Translations under genes and position numbers: made by a program | Assembly (NCBI RefSeq): GCF_028276765.1 | Contig: NZ_JAPYVU010000001.1 | Coordinates: 25,784-89,783, forward strand | Reading direction: 5' to 3' | DNA length: 64,000 nt | Source: Sulfurihydrogenibium sp. | Lineage (GTDB): Bacteria > Aquificota > Aquificia > Aquificales > Hydrogenothermaceae | In this document: positions 37,003 to 45,731 of the stretch, one piece after another | Layout of the letters: each line of letters begins with the position of its first letter | Position numbering within the stretch: the stretch's first letter is position 1 | The notes under the pieces: generated by a model | The model's database searches: none | What the model was told of the DNA's origin: nothing | What the model saw: the letters and a program-made list of their open reading frames with translations, nothing else

Positions 37003-37459
37003 AAGTCCGTATGCATTGGATTTTTTACTTCACCAGTTAGAGCTGATAAAAAGTAATATTAGAAAACCCAAATACAAAGAATTGATAAAAGAAATATTTG
37101 AAAACAATGAACTTTATGAAAAGTTTTTAATAGCCAAAGATAAAAAATCAAGAAATTATAAACATGGAGTTCTTGAAAGAGTTGCATCTACAGGTTCATT
37201 GGCACTTTGTATTTACGATAATTATCCGACAATAGATATTGATCTATTATTAACTGCTATAATTCTATCCGGATTTAGAGATGCGGTAGGAAGACCATTT
37301 TTTTACAAAAATGTTAAAGATTATCCAGAAATAGCAGAAATTCTTTATAAAAAAAATCGACAAAAGCCAAAAATAGAACACTTTTTGTTTGATGAAATAA
37401 TAAAAATTGATGAAAGAGTTAAAGTAAGGGAAAGTAAAGAAATTAGTAATTTTACGTAA
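36995..37459 (+). CDS. HD-domain-like protein lacking the HD metal pair
   Basis: 154 residues. The block YKHGVLERVASTGSLALCIY, then DNYPTIDIDLLLTAIILSGF, is laid out exactly like an HD phosphohydrolase of the YhaM kind (H-x-x-x-x-V-x-x-A and DLLLTAAILHDIGK). But the metal-binding HD is replaced by SGFRD, so catalytic activity is unlikely. It could be a structural or regulatory relic. It overlaps the PpiD-like gene by 8 bases. The ATG is well placed. Confidence 0.6.
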   Translation: MDKSPYALDFLLHQLELIKSNIRKPKYKELIKEIFENNELYEKFLIAKDKKSRNYKHGVLERVASTGSLALCIYDNYPTIDIDLLLTAIILSGFRDAVGRPFFYKNVKDYPEIAEILYKKNRQKPKIEHFLFDEIIKIDERVKVRESKEISNFT

Positions 37460-37474
37460 AATTATAAAATTTTA

Positions 37475-37615
37475 AAAAAAGAAACCCTTATAACTTACGT
37501 CCTCAGAAGACAAAGAACAATCTGATGGTATTATCCTGAATTTAATGATGCTATTCTGTAGCCGGCAAAAATCTTCCGCTTTCTATTTTTATAAAATTTT
37601 CTGACCCAACATTAA
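37475..37615. repeat. Decayed dispersed repeat in the pilQ upstream spacer
   Basis: A subtype 2 core with changes (GAAACCCTTATAACTTACGT at 37481, then CCTCAG), then CTATTCTGTAGCCGGCAAAA (37550-37569) as a mutated subtype 1 core, and a TTCTGACCCAACAT end near 37598. It lies between the HD-like gene and the secretin gene. No gene is visible in it. Confidence 0.55.
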
Positions 37616-37690
37616 AACTTTTTAAACTTTTAATTATATTTTGACGAAATGATAGATAGTTATTAAGGTAGTTTGTTTCAGGAGTATAGA

Positions 37691-39469
37691 ATGAGAAATG
37701 GAAAAAAGCTAATTGTAGCATCAATAGCAGGTTTAACTTTAAGCGTTGATATAAGCTATGCAGAAAAATTATCTGCGGAATTTACAAACGCTAAATTGTC
37801 AACAGTTGTTGATGCTATATCTCAAATTTCTAATTTTAATGTTATCTGGGATAAAGATGCTATTGGACAAAAAGACAAATTAGTATCTATTGCTATAAGA
37901 AAGCCTATAGAATCTGAAAGTCTTTTTAATTTAGTTTTGCTTGAAAATGGTCTTATTCCTGTTAAAGAGGGAGGGGTTTATAAAATTAAAGTTGCTGATG
38001 AGTATTTTGTATCAGTACCACCAGAAATAATAAAAGCCTTTGGAAAAGATATGTTTAACAGTCTTGTTTCTCAAGTTAAAAAGTATGCATCGCCGGCTGC
38101 GTCTATAAAAGTTGATAATTTAAGTTATTCCATTTTAGTTAAGGATGATAAAGATAATATAAATAGATTAAAGAATGTTATCACTTCTTATTTAGACTCT
38201 ATTAAAAAACAGTCTGAAGACCTTGCAAAAATTCAAGAAAAAGAGGGTCAATTTATCAAAAAAGAATTTAACATTCCATATGAAACTTTTAAGTCTATAG
38301 AAGACAAGATAGCCGAAAACTTAGGAGTTTTTGGAAAGTATGATTACGATAAATCAAAAGAAAAATTAATAGTTTTTGATACAAAAGAAAATATAACAAA
38401 AATAACAAGAATAGTAGGTCAAGCAACTCAGGAAAAAGTAGAGACTAAATGTTTCTATGCAAGGGGTTTGGACCCTGGCGAATTAATAGAAAATATTAAA
38501 GAAAAAGATCTTTCTGAAAATGGGACAATAGTATTCAAATCTAAAGAGACTGTACAGGTAGGCAGTAGTACAACTAATACAGCTCAACCAATCCAAGTCG
38601 GAGTTGTTAGTGATACCGTAAAACCGACGCAAACCATGATTGCTAATCTTCCAAGAATATGCATTACTGATACACCTAAGGTTATAGAAAAAATTAAATA
38701 CAAATATTCAGATTATCTACTTGATAGACCATATCAAATAGCCATAGAAGCAAGAATAGTTCAAGTAAGCACAAGTAATTTGAAAGATTTAGGTATTCAA
38801 TGGGGAGGTTTAGCAAGTAATATAGATAACAATAATACAAAAATAATTACAGGTGGCGGATCTACAAGTGCAATTAGCACTGGAAGATATGCAGTTGATT
38901 TTCCTGCTAATGCAACATTTCCAGGAGGATTTGCTATTGGATTTGTTTTGGGTGGATTACAAAACTTTTTGGATATTAGATTATCAGCTTTACAAAGTAT
39001 AGGAAGGTCTAAAATACTTTCTAAACCACAAATTGTAACAATAGATGGTGAAACAGCAGAAATTACTCAGGGATACGAGGTTCCTTACGTAACTGGTGTT
39101 ACTGCTACGACTCCTGGAAATGTTCAGTTTAAAAAAGCTGTATTAAAATTAAATGTAACGCCAAGAACCACTGCTGATGGAAATATCATTATGGATTTAA
39201 TAATTACTCAGGATATACCAGACTTTAAAAATTTAATTTTAGGTAATCCTCCTATTCAAACAAAAACTGTAACAAGTAAAGTAGTTGCTAAAGATGGTTC
39301 TGTTATTGCAATCGGAGGAATTTTAGAAAAGACGGAAGATTTAAAAAACAGTGGAGTACCGGGTTTAATGAATATCCCTATCTTTGGAAATTTATTTAAA
39401 GAAACCTATAAACAAGAAAAAACAAATGAGCTTTTAATCTTTTTATCACCAAAAATAGTATATGAATAA
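37691..39469 (+). CDS. PilQ-type secretin (type II/III secretion family)
   Basis: 592 residues. An N-terminal signal region (KKLIVASIAGLTLSVDISYA) is followed by N-domains (STVVDAISQISNFNVIWD is an STN-like start) and a C-terminal secretin domain with LSKPQIVTIDGETAEI, TPRTTADGNIIMDL, VPGLMNIPIFGNLF and NELLIFLSPKIV. It forms an outer-membrane ring for type IV pilus or a related secretion system. Here it stands alone without pilMNOP. I chose ATG 37691, with CAGGAG 6 bases upstream, over TTG 37673. An intrinsic terminator follows. Confidence 0.88.
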   Translation: MRNGKKLIVASIAGLTLSVDISYAEKLSAEFTNAKLSTVVDAISQISNFNVIWDKDAIGQKDKLVSIAIRKPIESESLFNLVLLENGLIPVKEGGVYKIKVADEYFVSVPPEIIKAFGKDMFNSLVSQVKKYASPAASIKVDNLSYSILVKDDKDNINRLKNVITSYLDSIKKQSEDLAKIQEKEGQFIKKEFNIPYETFKSIEDKIAENLGVFGKYDYDKSKEKLIVFDTKENITKITRIVGQATQEKVETKCFYARGLDPGELIENIKEKDLSENGTIVFKSKETVQVGSSTTNTAQPIQVGVVSDTVKPTQTMIANLPRICITDTPKVIEKIKYKYSDYLLDRPYQIAIEARIVQVSTSNLKDLGIQWGGLASNIDNNNTKIITGGGSTSAISTGRYAVDFPANATFPGGFAIGFVLGGLQNFLDIRLSALQSIGRSKILSKPQIVTIDGETAEITQGYEVPYVTGVTATTPGNVQFKKAVLKLNVTPRTTADGNIIMDLIITQDIPDFKNLILGNPPIQTKTVTSKVVAKDGSVIAIGGILEKTEDLKNSGVPGLMNIPIFGNLFKETYKQEKTNELLIFLSPKIVYE

Positions 39470-39503
39470 TTAATTTTTGTCATTTAAATAAAATTTTTTG
39501 TGG

Positions 39504-39531
39504 GTGGCTTAAATGCCACTTTTTTATTTTT
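39504..39531 (+). terminator. Rho-independent terminator after the secretin gene
   Basis: GTGGC (39504-39508), loop of six bases, GCCAC (39515-39519), then TTTTTTATTTTT. It lies 35 bases after the secretin stop. 39532-39742 shows no gene. Confidence 0.8.
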
Positions 39532-39742
39532 AATATTTAATATCCAATATTACTTTCTCAGAAACTTTCTCTAAATTGAAGTAAATCTTTTGCTATATTC
39601 AAATAAAAAATCAGTAATCATATTATCACTTTAAAGTTAAAAAGCTTTCCGTCAGTAAAGTTTATTCTTAAACAAAGCAACTTAATTTTTAAAAATAACT
39701 TGATATAAAATATTAATCAAAATTTCTTGGGAGTCTTTGTAA

Positions 39743-40420
39743 ATGAACAGCTATATTATCAATGAAATGAAAAAAGAAGAATCTTGGAGGTTGTTTAAAA
39801 TAATTGGAGACTTTATTGATGGATTTGAAGTTATGCCAAATTTTCTGCCCTCTGTTACTATATTTGGGTCTGCGAGGGTAGAAGAAGGAAACAAATACTA
39901 TGAAGCTGCAAAAGAGTTAGCTTTTAAACTTTCTAAAAAAGGATTTTCTATTGTAACCGGTGGTGGACCGGGAATTATGGAAGCTGCAAACAGAGGAGCA
40001 TTTGAAGCAGGCGGAAATTCGGTCGGTTTAAACATAAAGCTTCCAAAAGAGCAAAAACCAAACAAATTTCTTACGGAAATCTTAAATTTTAATTATTTTT
40101 TTGCAAGAAAGGTTATGTTAGTAAAGTATGCAACAGCGTTTGTCCTATTTCCAGGAGGGTTTGGAACCCTTGATGAATTAACAGAAACATTAACTTTAAT
40201 ACAAACAAAGAAGCTTAAACCTTTTCCAGTTATACTATACGGCAGTGAATATTGGAATGGATTTGTACAATGGCTAAATGATGTGGTGGTAAAAGATGGA
40301 TATATTGATAAAGAAGATACAAAGCTATTCAAACAGATGGATAACATTGATGAAATTGTTGATTATATTGACCAGTGGTATATTAAAAATAGCACAAAAT
40401 TGATAGGAGAAAATGATTGA
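39743..40420 (+). CDS. LOG family protein (TIGR00730)
   Basis: 225 residues of the Rossmann-like LOG (lysine-decarboxylase-like) family. FGSARVEEGNKYYEAA leads, TGGGPGIMEAANRGAF follows, and the signature PGGFGTLDELTETLTLIQT is intact. Members cleave nucleoside 5'-monophosphates to base and ribose 5-phosphate (cytokinin activation in plants); the bacterial physiological role is unclear. It starts the tight LOG-flavoprotein-fur-udg-rlmI operon and overlaps the next gene by one base. Confidence 0.88.
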   Translation: MNSYIINEMKKEESWRLFKIIGDFIDGFEVMPNFLPSVTIFGSARVEEGNKYYEAAKELAFKLSKKGFSIVTGGGPGIMEAANRGAFEAGGNSVGLNIKLPKEQKPNKFLTEILNFNYFFARKVMLVKYATAFVLFPGGFGTLDELTETLTLIQTKKLKPFPVILYGSEYWNGFVQWLNDVVVKDGYIDKEDTKLFKQMDNIDEIVDYIDQWYIKNSTKLIGEND

Positions 40421-41034
40421 TGGAATTCGATGTTAAAAATTTAAATGAAACTCAAATATATAAACTTATGATAAGTACTATTGTTCCAAGGCCTATTGCT
40501 TGGGTTTCCACTGTATCAAAAGATGGTATATTTAACATAGCACCTTTTAGCTTTTATATGGGAATATCTTCAAGCCCGCCTCTTATTGCAATCTCTATTG
40601 GAAAAAAAGATGATGATAGAAAAAAAGACACTTGGAAAAACATTGAAGAAGTAGGAGATTTTGTCATAAACATAGTTACCTATGACCTTGCAGAAAAAAT
40701 GAACATTACTGCATCGCCATTTGACGAAAGCATAGATGAATTTAAAGAAGCAAATCTTACACCTATAAAATCTGATTTAGTAAATTCCCCGAGAATTGCT
40801 GAATCACCTATTAATATAGAATGTAAAAAGTTTATGATTTTAGAAATTGCAGATATGGGACTAATTTTTGGAGAGATTTTGAAATTTCATATAAAAGACC
40901 AGCTGCTTAACGAAAAAGGATACGTAGATAATAGAAAGTTAAAAGTAGTTGGAAGACTCGGCGGAGCTGATTATTGTTTGGTTGATGAAAGTAATATATT
41001 TAATCTTATCAGACCGGATTTAAAAAAGAGGTAA
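40420..41034 (+). CDS. Flavin reductase-like (FMN-binding split barrel) protein
   Basis: 204 residues of the flavoredoxin / flavin-reductase-like family. VPRPIAWVSTVSKDGIFNIA, FSFYMGISSSPPLIAIS, DFVINIV and LKVVGRLGGADYCLV are the family blocks. It binds FMN and probably acts in electron transfer or flavin reduction; the partner is unknown. ATG 40420 is used (TTG 40417 is a near-equal alternative). It lies 3 bases from fur. Confidence 0.85.
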   Translation: MEFDVKNLNETQIYKLMISTIVPRPIAWVSTVSKDGIFNIAPFSFYMGISSSPPLIAISIGKKDDDRKKDTWKNIEEVGDFVINIVTYDLAEKMNITASPFDESIDEFKEANLTPIKSDLVNSPRIAESPINIECKKFMILEIADMGLIFGEILKFHIKDQLLNEKGYVDNRKLKVVGRLGGADYCLVDESNIFNLIRPDLKKR

Positions 41035-41037
41035 ATC

Positions 41038-41472
41038 TTGATTAACAAAGAAGATCTTATAAAAAAGCTAAAGCTAAAAAATTTTAAACTTACAAAGCAA
41101 AGATTAGAAATAATTGACGAGATATTAAATTTTAATGGTCATTTCGAAATAGAAGATTTAGTTTTCAAATCAAGAGAAAAAAATCTCAAAGCATCACGTT
41201 CGACAATTTATAGAACATTAGCCATACTGAAAGATTTGGGATATATTGAAGAAGTAATTAAGCTTAGCAATAAAACATTTTACGAAGTTGCAAACAAAGA
41301 ACATCATGACCATTTAATCTGTCTAAGCTGTGGAAAGATTATAGAATTTCACGATGAGAAAATAGAATCTATTCAAAATGAAGTATGTAAAAAATACATC
41401 TTTGAACCAGTTTATCACAGATTAGAAATCTTTGGAATTTGTGAAGATTGTCAGAAAAAGGAAAAAGTATGA
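41038..41472 (+). CDS. Fur family metal-dependent regulator
   Basis: 144 residues. A winged-helix DNA-binding half (LKLKNFKLTKQRLEIIDEIL, ASRSTIYRTLAIL) precedes a metal half with HHDHLICLSCG, the EFHDEKIE site, YHRLEIFGICEDC and two CxxC zinc pairs. Which metal it senses (Fe as Fur, Mn/Fe with peroxide as PerR, or Zn) cannot be told by eye. The start is TTG behind AGAGGT. The stop overlaps the udg start (ATGA). Confidence 0.92.
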   Translation: MINKEDLIKKLKLKNFKLTKQRLEIIDEILNFNGHFEIEDLVFKSREKNLKASRSTIYRTLAILKDLGYIEEVIKLSNKTFYEVANKEHHDHLICLSCGKIIEFHDEKIESIQNEVCKKYIFEPVYHRLEIFGICEDCQKKEKV

Positions 41473-42122
41473 TAGATAAAAATTATCTTAAAGTTTTAAA
41501 AGAGCTTGGTTTTGAAGAGATTATTTTAGATAGACCTATCTTAAATCAAAAATCAAGTAATCAAATAGATAAAATAGAAGAGTTGAACAAGATTTATGAA
41601 GAGATTAAAACTTGCACAAAATGTGATTTACACAAAAATAGAACAAATCCTGTTTTGGGTGAAGGTAATGTTAATGCTAAAATTATGTTCATCGGAGAAG
41701 CTCCCGGAGAGGAAGAAGATAAGCAAGGAAGACCTTTTGTTGGAAGAGCAGGAAAACTACTTACAAAATGTATAGAAAATGCAGGACATAGAAGAGAAGA
41801 GGTTTATATTGCCAACATTAACAAATGTAGACCACCTAACAACAGAACACCAACAATAGAAGAGCAAGAAGCTTGCATTCCTTTTTTATTAAGACAGATA
41901 GAAATAATCAATCCAAAAGTTTTATGCTTACTTGGAGCTACTGCATACAGAGGAATTTTTAAGAAAGAAGCAAAAATTATAAAAGAAAGGGGAAGTGTAT
42001 TAGAGTTTAAGGATAAAAAGGTTTATATAACATACCATCCGGCTTATGTTCTTAGAAATCCAAAGGAGGAAGAAACTTTTTGTCAAGATATAAAAAATGT
42101 TTTTAGATTGGCGGGAGAATAA
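41469..42122 (+). CDS. Uracil-DNA glycosylase, family 4 ([4Fe-4S])
   Basis: Removes uracil from DNA, important at high temperature where cytosine deaminates fast. FIGEAPGEEEDKQGRPFVGR is the active-site/uracil pocket motif and HPAYVLRNP the second. Four cluster cysteines are seen: TCTKC near residue 53-56, then NINKCRPP and EEQEACIPF. 217 residues. The start is in the ATGA overlap with fur. This is the type common in thermophiles. Confidence 0.94.
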   Translation: MIDKNYLKVLKELGFEEIILDRPILNQKSSNQIDKIEELNKIYEEIKTCTKCDLHKNRTNPVLGEGNVNAKIMFIGEAPGEEEDKQGRPFVGRAGKLLTKCIENAGHRREEVYIANINKCRPPNNRTPTIEEQEACIPFLLRQIEIINPKVLCLLGATAYRGIFKKEAKIIKERGSVLEFKDKKVYITYHPAYVLRNPKEEETFCQDIKNVFRLAGE

Positions 42123-42123
42123 T

Positions 42124-43290
42124 TTGGCATATAAAAAAGTAGAAATAACAAAAGAAGGCTATGAAAAAATACTGTCTAAAAATCCTTGGATATACAACAA
42201 AGAAATCAAAAAAATACCAAAAGACATTACCCCCGGAGAATTAGTTAAGGTTTATTTTAAAAACACTTTCTGCGGAGTTGGATACATAAATCCAAAGAGC
42301 AAGATAACTATAAGAATTTTATCCTTTGAAGATGTTCAAATAAATGAAGATTTTATAAAAGAAAAGATTGAAAAAGCTTTTGATAAAAGAAAAGAACTGT
42401 TAAAAATAACAAATGCAGTCAGATTAATTCATGCAGAGGCAGATGGATTGCCAGGCTTGATAGTTGATTATTACGATGGTTATTTATCATTACAAATTAA
42501 TACATACGGAATGGAAAGGTTAAGAGAGATTATTCTAAATTCTTTGATTGATATAATTAAGCCTAAAGGAATAATAGAAAAGTCTGATGAAAAAGCAAGA
42601 GAAAAAGAAGGTCTGCAAACAGAAAAGAAAGTACTTTTTGGAGAAATGCCAGAAAAGATTTTGATTTTTGAGCATGATGTTAAATTTTTAGTTTCTTTAC
42701 AAGAAAGTCAAAAAACAGGTTTTTATTTAGACCAAAGAGCTAACAGAAAGTTAACTTCTGAATATGTAAAAGAAGGATTTAAAGTATTAGACTTATTTTG
42801 TAATGCAGGAGGATTTGGGATCCACTGTGGTAAAAAAGAGGCTGAATTTATAAAATTTGTAGATATTTCAAGCTTTGCTTTATCACAAGCGGAAGAAAAC
42901 GCAAGGTTAAACAATTTAAAGAATTACGAGATGGTAAAAGAAGATGTTTTTGATTTTTTAAAGAAAGAAAAAGATAAATATGATTTGATAATCCTTGACC
43001 CACCACCTTTTGCAAAGAGTAAAAATGAAAAACATGATGCACTTAGAGGCTTTAAATATTTAATCTTAAACAGTTTAAAACTACTAAATAAAGATGGATA
43101 TCTTGCCATTTTCTCTTGTTCACAAAATATTACATTAGAAGATTTGATAAACACTACATACGACAGTTTGAAAGATACTAAAAATATGGCAGAATTTGTT
43201 CAGTTTTTTACTCAAGACAAAGACCATCCATACATATTAAATATTCCAACATCTTTTTATTTGAAAGGTCTGATGATTAGAAAGGTGTAA
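42124..43290 (+). CDS. rlmI: RlmI-type 23S rRNA (cytosine-C5)-methyltransferase
   Basis: 389 residues: N-terminal PUA-like region (LSKNPWIYNKEIKKIP, ELVKVYFKNTFCGVGYINPK), then a class I SAM domain. KTGFYLDQRANR is characteristic of the RlmI/RlmK family, VLDLFCNAGGFGIHC is SAM motif I, ILDPPPFAKSK the catalytic DPP motif, and AIFSCSQNIT the Cys block. Likely target m5C1962 of 23S rRNA. The TTG start has GGGAG 6 bases upstream. Final gene of its operon. Confidence 0.88.
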   Translation: MAYKKVEITKEGYEKILSKNPWIYNKEIKKIPKDITPGELVKVYFKNTFCGVGYINPKSKITIRILSFEDVQINEDFIKEKIEKAFDKRKELLKITNAVRLIHAEADGLPGLIVDYYDGYLSLQINTYGMERLREIILNSLIDIIKPKGIIEKSDEKAREKEGLQTEKKVLFGEMPEKILIFEHDVKFLVSLQESQKTGFYLDQRANRKLTSEYVKEGFKVLDLFCNAGGFGIHCGKKEAEFIKFVDISSFALSQAEENARLNNLKNYEMVKEDVFDFLKKEKDKYDLIILDPPPFAKSKNEKHDALRGFKYLILNSLKLLNKDGYLAIFSCSQNITLEDLINTTYDSLKDTKNMAEFVQFFTQDKDHPYILNIPTSFYLKGLMIRKV

Positions 43291-43325
43291 AAAAGTGAGA
43301 AAAATGGTATTATAATGAGACTGCT

Positions 43326-43840
43326 TGTGAGTTAACTGTTCAAAATAATCCGCCTATACTTTAAAGTCTTAATCTTTCTCCATCTACTTGTAAGGTTGAG
43401 ATTCTTTATTTGAGAATTCACTGCTTCAATAATCATTCAAAAATCTAAACCACTTACTCATTTTGTGTCTTATTCTTGATAACCTTACTTCATGATAGCT
43501 TGCTGGATGAAATCATTATAACCAAAAGTCTATAGTAAATACTTTCATCATAATAATCGTGATTCTTCTTAGCCAATATTCTCTAAGGATTTTATAAACT
43601 CTCTCTGATTTTGATTTTCTATATAGATGCTAGGCATTGAATATAAGCACAAATTAGAAATCTGGCAAGTGTAAGAACAGGAGTGTTTGAAATGTAGGAT
43701 GTGATATATAAAGCTGCAGGCTGTAAATCAGATACCTTAGGTGGTCTACCTGCTTTCTTTTTTGATTGAACGTTTAAAAGTATAGTTAAATGCTCATAGA
43801 TTTTTTGAAATAGTGTAAAATAAAGATTAGAGTTTTGCAT
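43326..43840 (-). pseudogene. Decayed DDE transposase remnant
   Basis: The start at 43840-43838 (ATG behind AAGGAAG) gives MQNSNLYFTLFQKIYEHLTI, then a Lys-rich KKKAGRPPKVSDLQ of the kind seen at the N-terminus of many IS4/IS5/IS982-like transposases. After about 70 residues the frame stops. Further pieces continue in shifted frames downstream (for example ILAKKNHDYYDESIYYRLL around 43525-43585), broken by stops. The family cannot be named. Inverted arms CCTTGGTGG and CCGCCAAGG flank its upstream side (about 43850-43895). The rest of 43291-43977 holds only repeat fragments. Confidence 0.55.
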
Positions 43841-43977
43841 TTTTACTTCCTTGGTGGAATTTTTTGCTATTACAATTTTAACTACCGCCAAGGAGTTTTT
43901 TAGATGTTTTGATTTATATTTGAATTTCTCACCCGAGGTATTAATTTTAATACTTAGTTAAAATTTGAAAACACTCT

Positions 43978-45141
43978 CTATTTATGTTGCTTTGGTTTTA
44001 CGATTAACTTAGACAGTTTCGGTGCATATTGAGCAAAAAATATACCTATCAAGGCTATAAAAAATATGTATACACCAAAAAATGATAAATACGCTGTTGG
44101 AGAGAGCTTTGATATAACTATTGAAAACTCACCCCTATTGATTATCGAGAATCCTGCTGTAATAGAGGCTCTTTTAGATAGTCCGTATATTTTGCCCCCT
44201 AAGTATCCAGTTAAAAATTTACCAACTGCAGAAATTACGATTAAAATTATCAAAACCAAAATAGTTTTAATGTTTAATAATTTTTCATCTAATACAATAT
44301 TTGCACCAAATAGAAAGAAAAATATAGCAACAGCAAGGTCTCTGATAGATAACATACTTTTTTCAACTTCTTCTGATTTTCCGGTTTCAGAAATTAACAT
44401 ACCTACCAAGAAAGCTCCTAAGGCTTCAGATAGACCAAGCGAGTAAGTCAGGCCTGCAAAAGTTATAAGACCGCCAAAGGCAAACAATATAAATAAATCC
44501 TCGTTTAAAATCTTGTCGATTAAAAAAGCAAGCTGATTTTTAAAAGTAATTGAGACTAGAAATACAAAAGAAAATACTGCCAGGACTTTTAAAGCTATTA
44601 TTCCGATTACAATTCCTTCTATGTTTTGTCCCGATAAAAATCCTGCCAAGACAGCCAACATTATCGGAGCAATAATATCCTCAAAGACCATTAAACCAAG
44701 GATCATTTCTGTTTCTGGGTTTGCAATTCTTTTCTCATCTACAATTATCTTAGAGGTTATAGCTGATGAAGATGCGTATGCTATTGCACCCCCTAATATC
44801 GAGACCAAAAACTCAAATCCTAATATATTTAAAACAATCAACGGCACGAAAAAATTAAAAAATAAATCTATAAAACCAACAACCCATATTCTTTTTGCTA
44901 CATCGATTGCCCTTGCAATATTAAATTCAAGCCCTAAATAGAAAAACAACAATACAATCCCTATTTCACTTAAATGTTCTAAGGTTTTATCTTCATGAAC
45001 ATATTTTCCGAAAATAATTCCAATAAGTATGAAAAGTATAATTGTTGGAAATTTTAAGAATTTTCCTATTAAACCAACGATAAATAAAACTAACGTAATT
45101 AATCCAAGACTTAATAAAAAATTTACCGATGAGTATTCCAT
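43978..45141 (-). CDS. khtU: Cation/proton antiporter, CPA2 family (KhtU-like)
   Basis: A 387-residue membrane antiporter with about 12-13 helices, all hydrophobic from end to end. FPTIILFILIGIIFGKYVHE, GSAIAYASSSAITSKIIVDE, GLMVFEDIIAPIMLAVLAG (the FED motif region) and LSEALGAFLVGMLISET are family signatures. It ends without its own TrkA-N domain. The regulator is supplied by the next gene upstream, whose stop overlaps its start by one base, as in KhtTU. K+ or Na+ efflux against protons is expected. Confidence 0.88.
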   Translation of the reverse strand: MEYSSVNFLLSLGLITLVLFIVGLIGKFLKFPTIILFILIGIIFGKYVHEDKTLEHLSEIGIVLLFFYLGLEFNIARAIDVAKRIWVVGFIDLFFNFFVPLIVLNILGFEFLVSILGGAIAYASSSAITSKIIVDEKRIANPETEMILGLMVFEDIIAPIMLAVLAGFLSGQNIEGIVIGIIALKVLAVFSFVFLVSITFKNQLAFLIDKILNEDLFILFAFGGLITFAGLTYSLGLSEALGAFLVGMLISETGKSEEVEKSMLSIRDLAVAIFFFLFGANIVLDEKLLNIKTILVLIILIVISAVGKFLTGYLGGKIYGLSKRASITAGFSIINRGEFSIVISKLSPTAYLSFFGVYIFFIALIGIFFAQYAPKLSKLIVKPKQHK

Positions 45142-45638
45142 TATCTTAGCTCACAAGCAGGGTAAAAAACTTCATAGAATTTCTCTATTTGTTGTTTATT
45201 TCCGACTAATACAATAATATCTCCTTCTCTTAAGATTTCATCCGGTGATGGATTAGTTATTGTTAAATCTCCGCGTATAATAGCAACAACCGATGCTCCG
45301 GTTTTTTTTCTTATTTCAGATTCTTTTATGCTTTTGTTTATAAGAGGAGAGTCTTTTTCCAAAGAAATCCATTCAATTATGAGATTTTTTAAGAACATTT
45401 CCTTTTCTTCTTTTGCTTCAGGTTTAAAGAATGTGCCCATCAATACAGAGCCAAGCTGATTTGCTTCTTCTTCGTTAAGCACGAAAGAGCATGCAGGTTC
45501 ATCGAAATCACCTTTTTCAAAAAAGTAAATTTCCCTCTTCCCGGACAGATGAATGATTACAGACACCTTTTCCTTTCCTGTTGTAATAATAGAAAACTTT
45601 TTCCCTATACCCGGCAAGTCAACTTCCTTAAATTGCAT
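45141..45638 (-). CDS. khtT: KhtT-like regulatory subunit with TrkA-C domain
   Basis: 165 residues. It begins with a short N-terminal domain DLPGIGKKFSIITTGKEKVS characteristic of KhtT. The C-terminal half is a TrkA-C (RCK-C) domain (TGASVVAIIRGDLTITNPSP, then LREGDIIVLVGNKQQIEKF). It gates the antiporter, probably with a nucleotide or c-di-AMP as in the family. It stands divergently from the acidic protein gene. Operon order khtT-khtU with a one-base overlap. Confidence 0.88.
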   Translation of the reverse strand: MQFKEVDLPGIGKKFSIITTGKEKVSVIIHLSGKREIYFFEKGDFDEPACSFVLNEEEANQLGSVLMGTFFKPEAKEEKEMFLKNLIIEWISLEKDSPLINKSIKESEIRKKTGASVVAIIRGDLTITNPSPDEILREGDIIVLVGNKQQIEKFYEVFYPACELR

Positions 45639-45731
45639 TTTTTCTACTCCACGATTATATTTTTTATGTTAATTTAATTATACAAAATTTTTGACGAAAA
45701 GAAGTTTATAAAAATGTAAAGGAGGTTTTTT

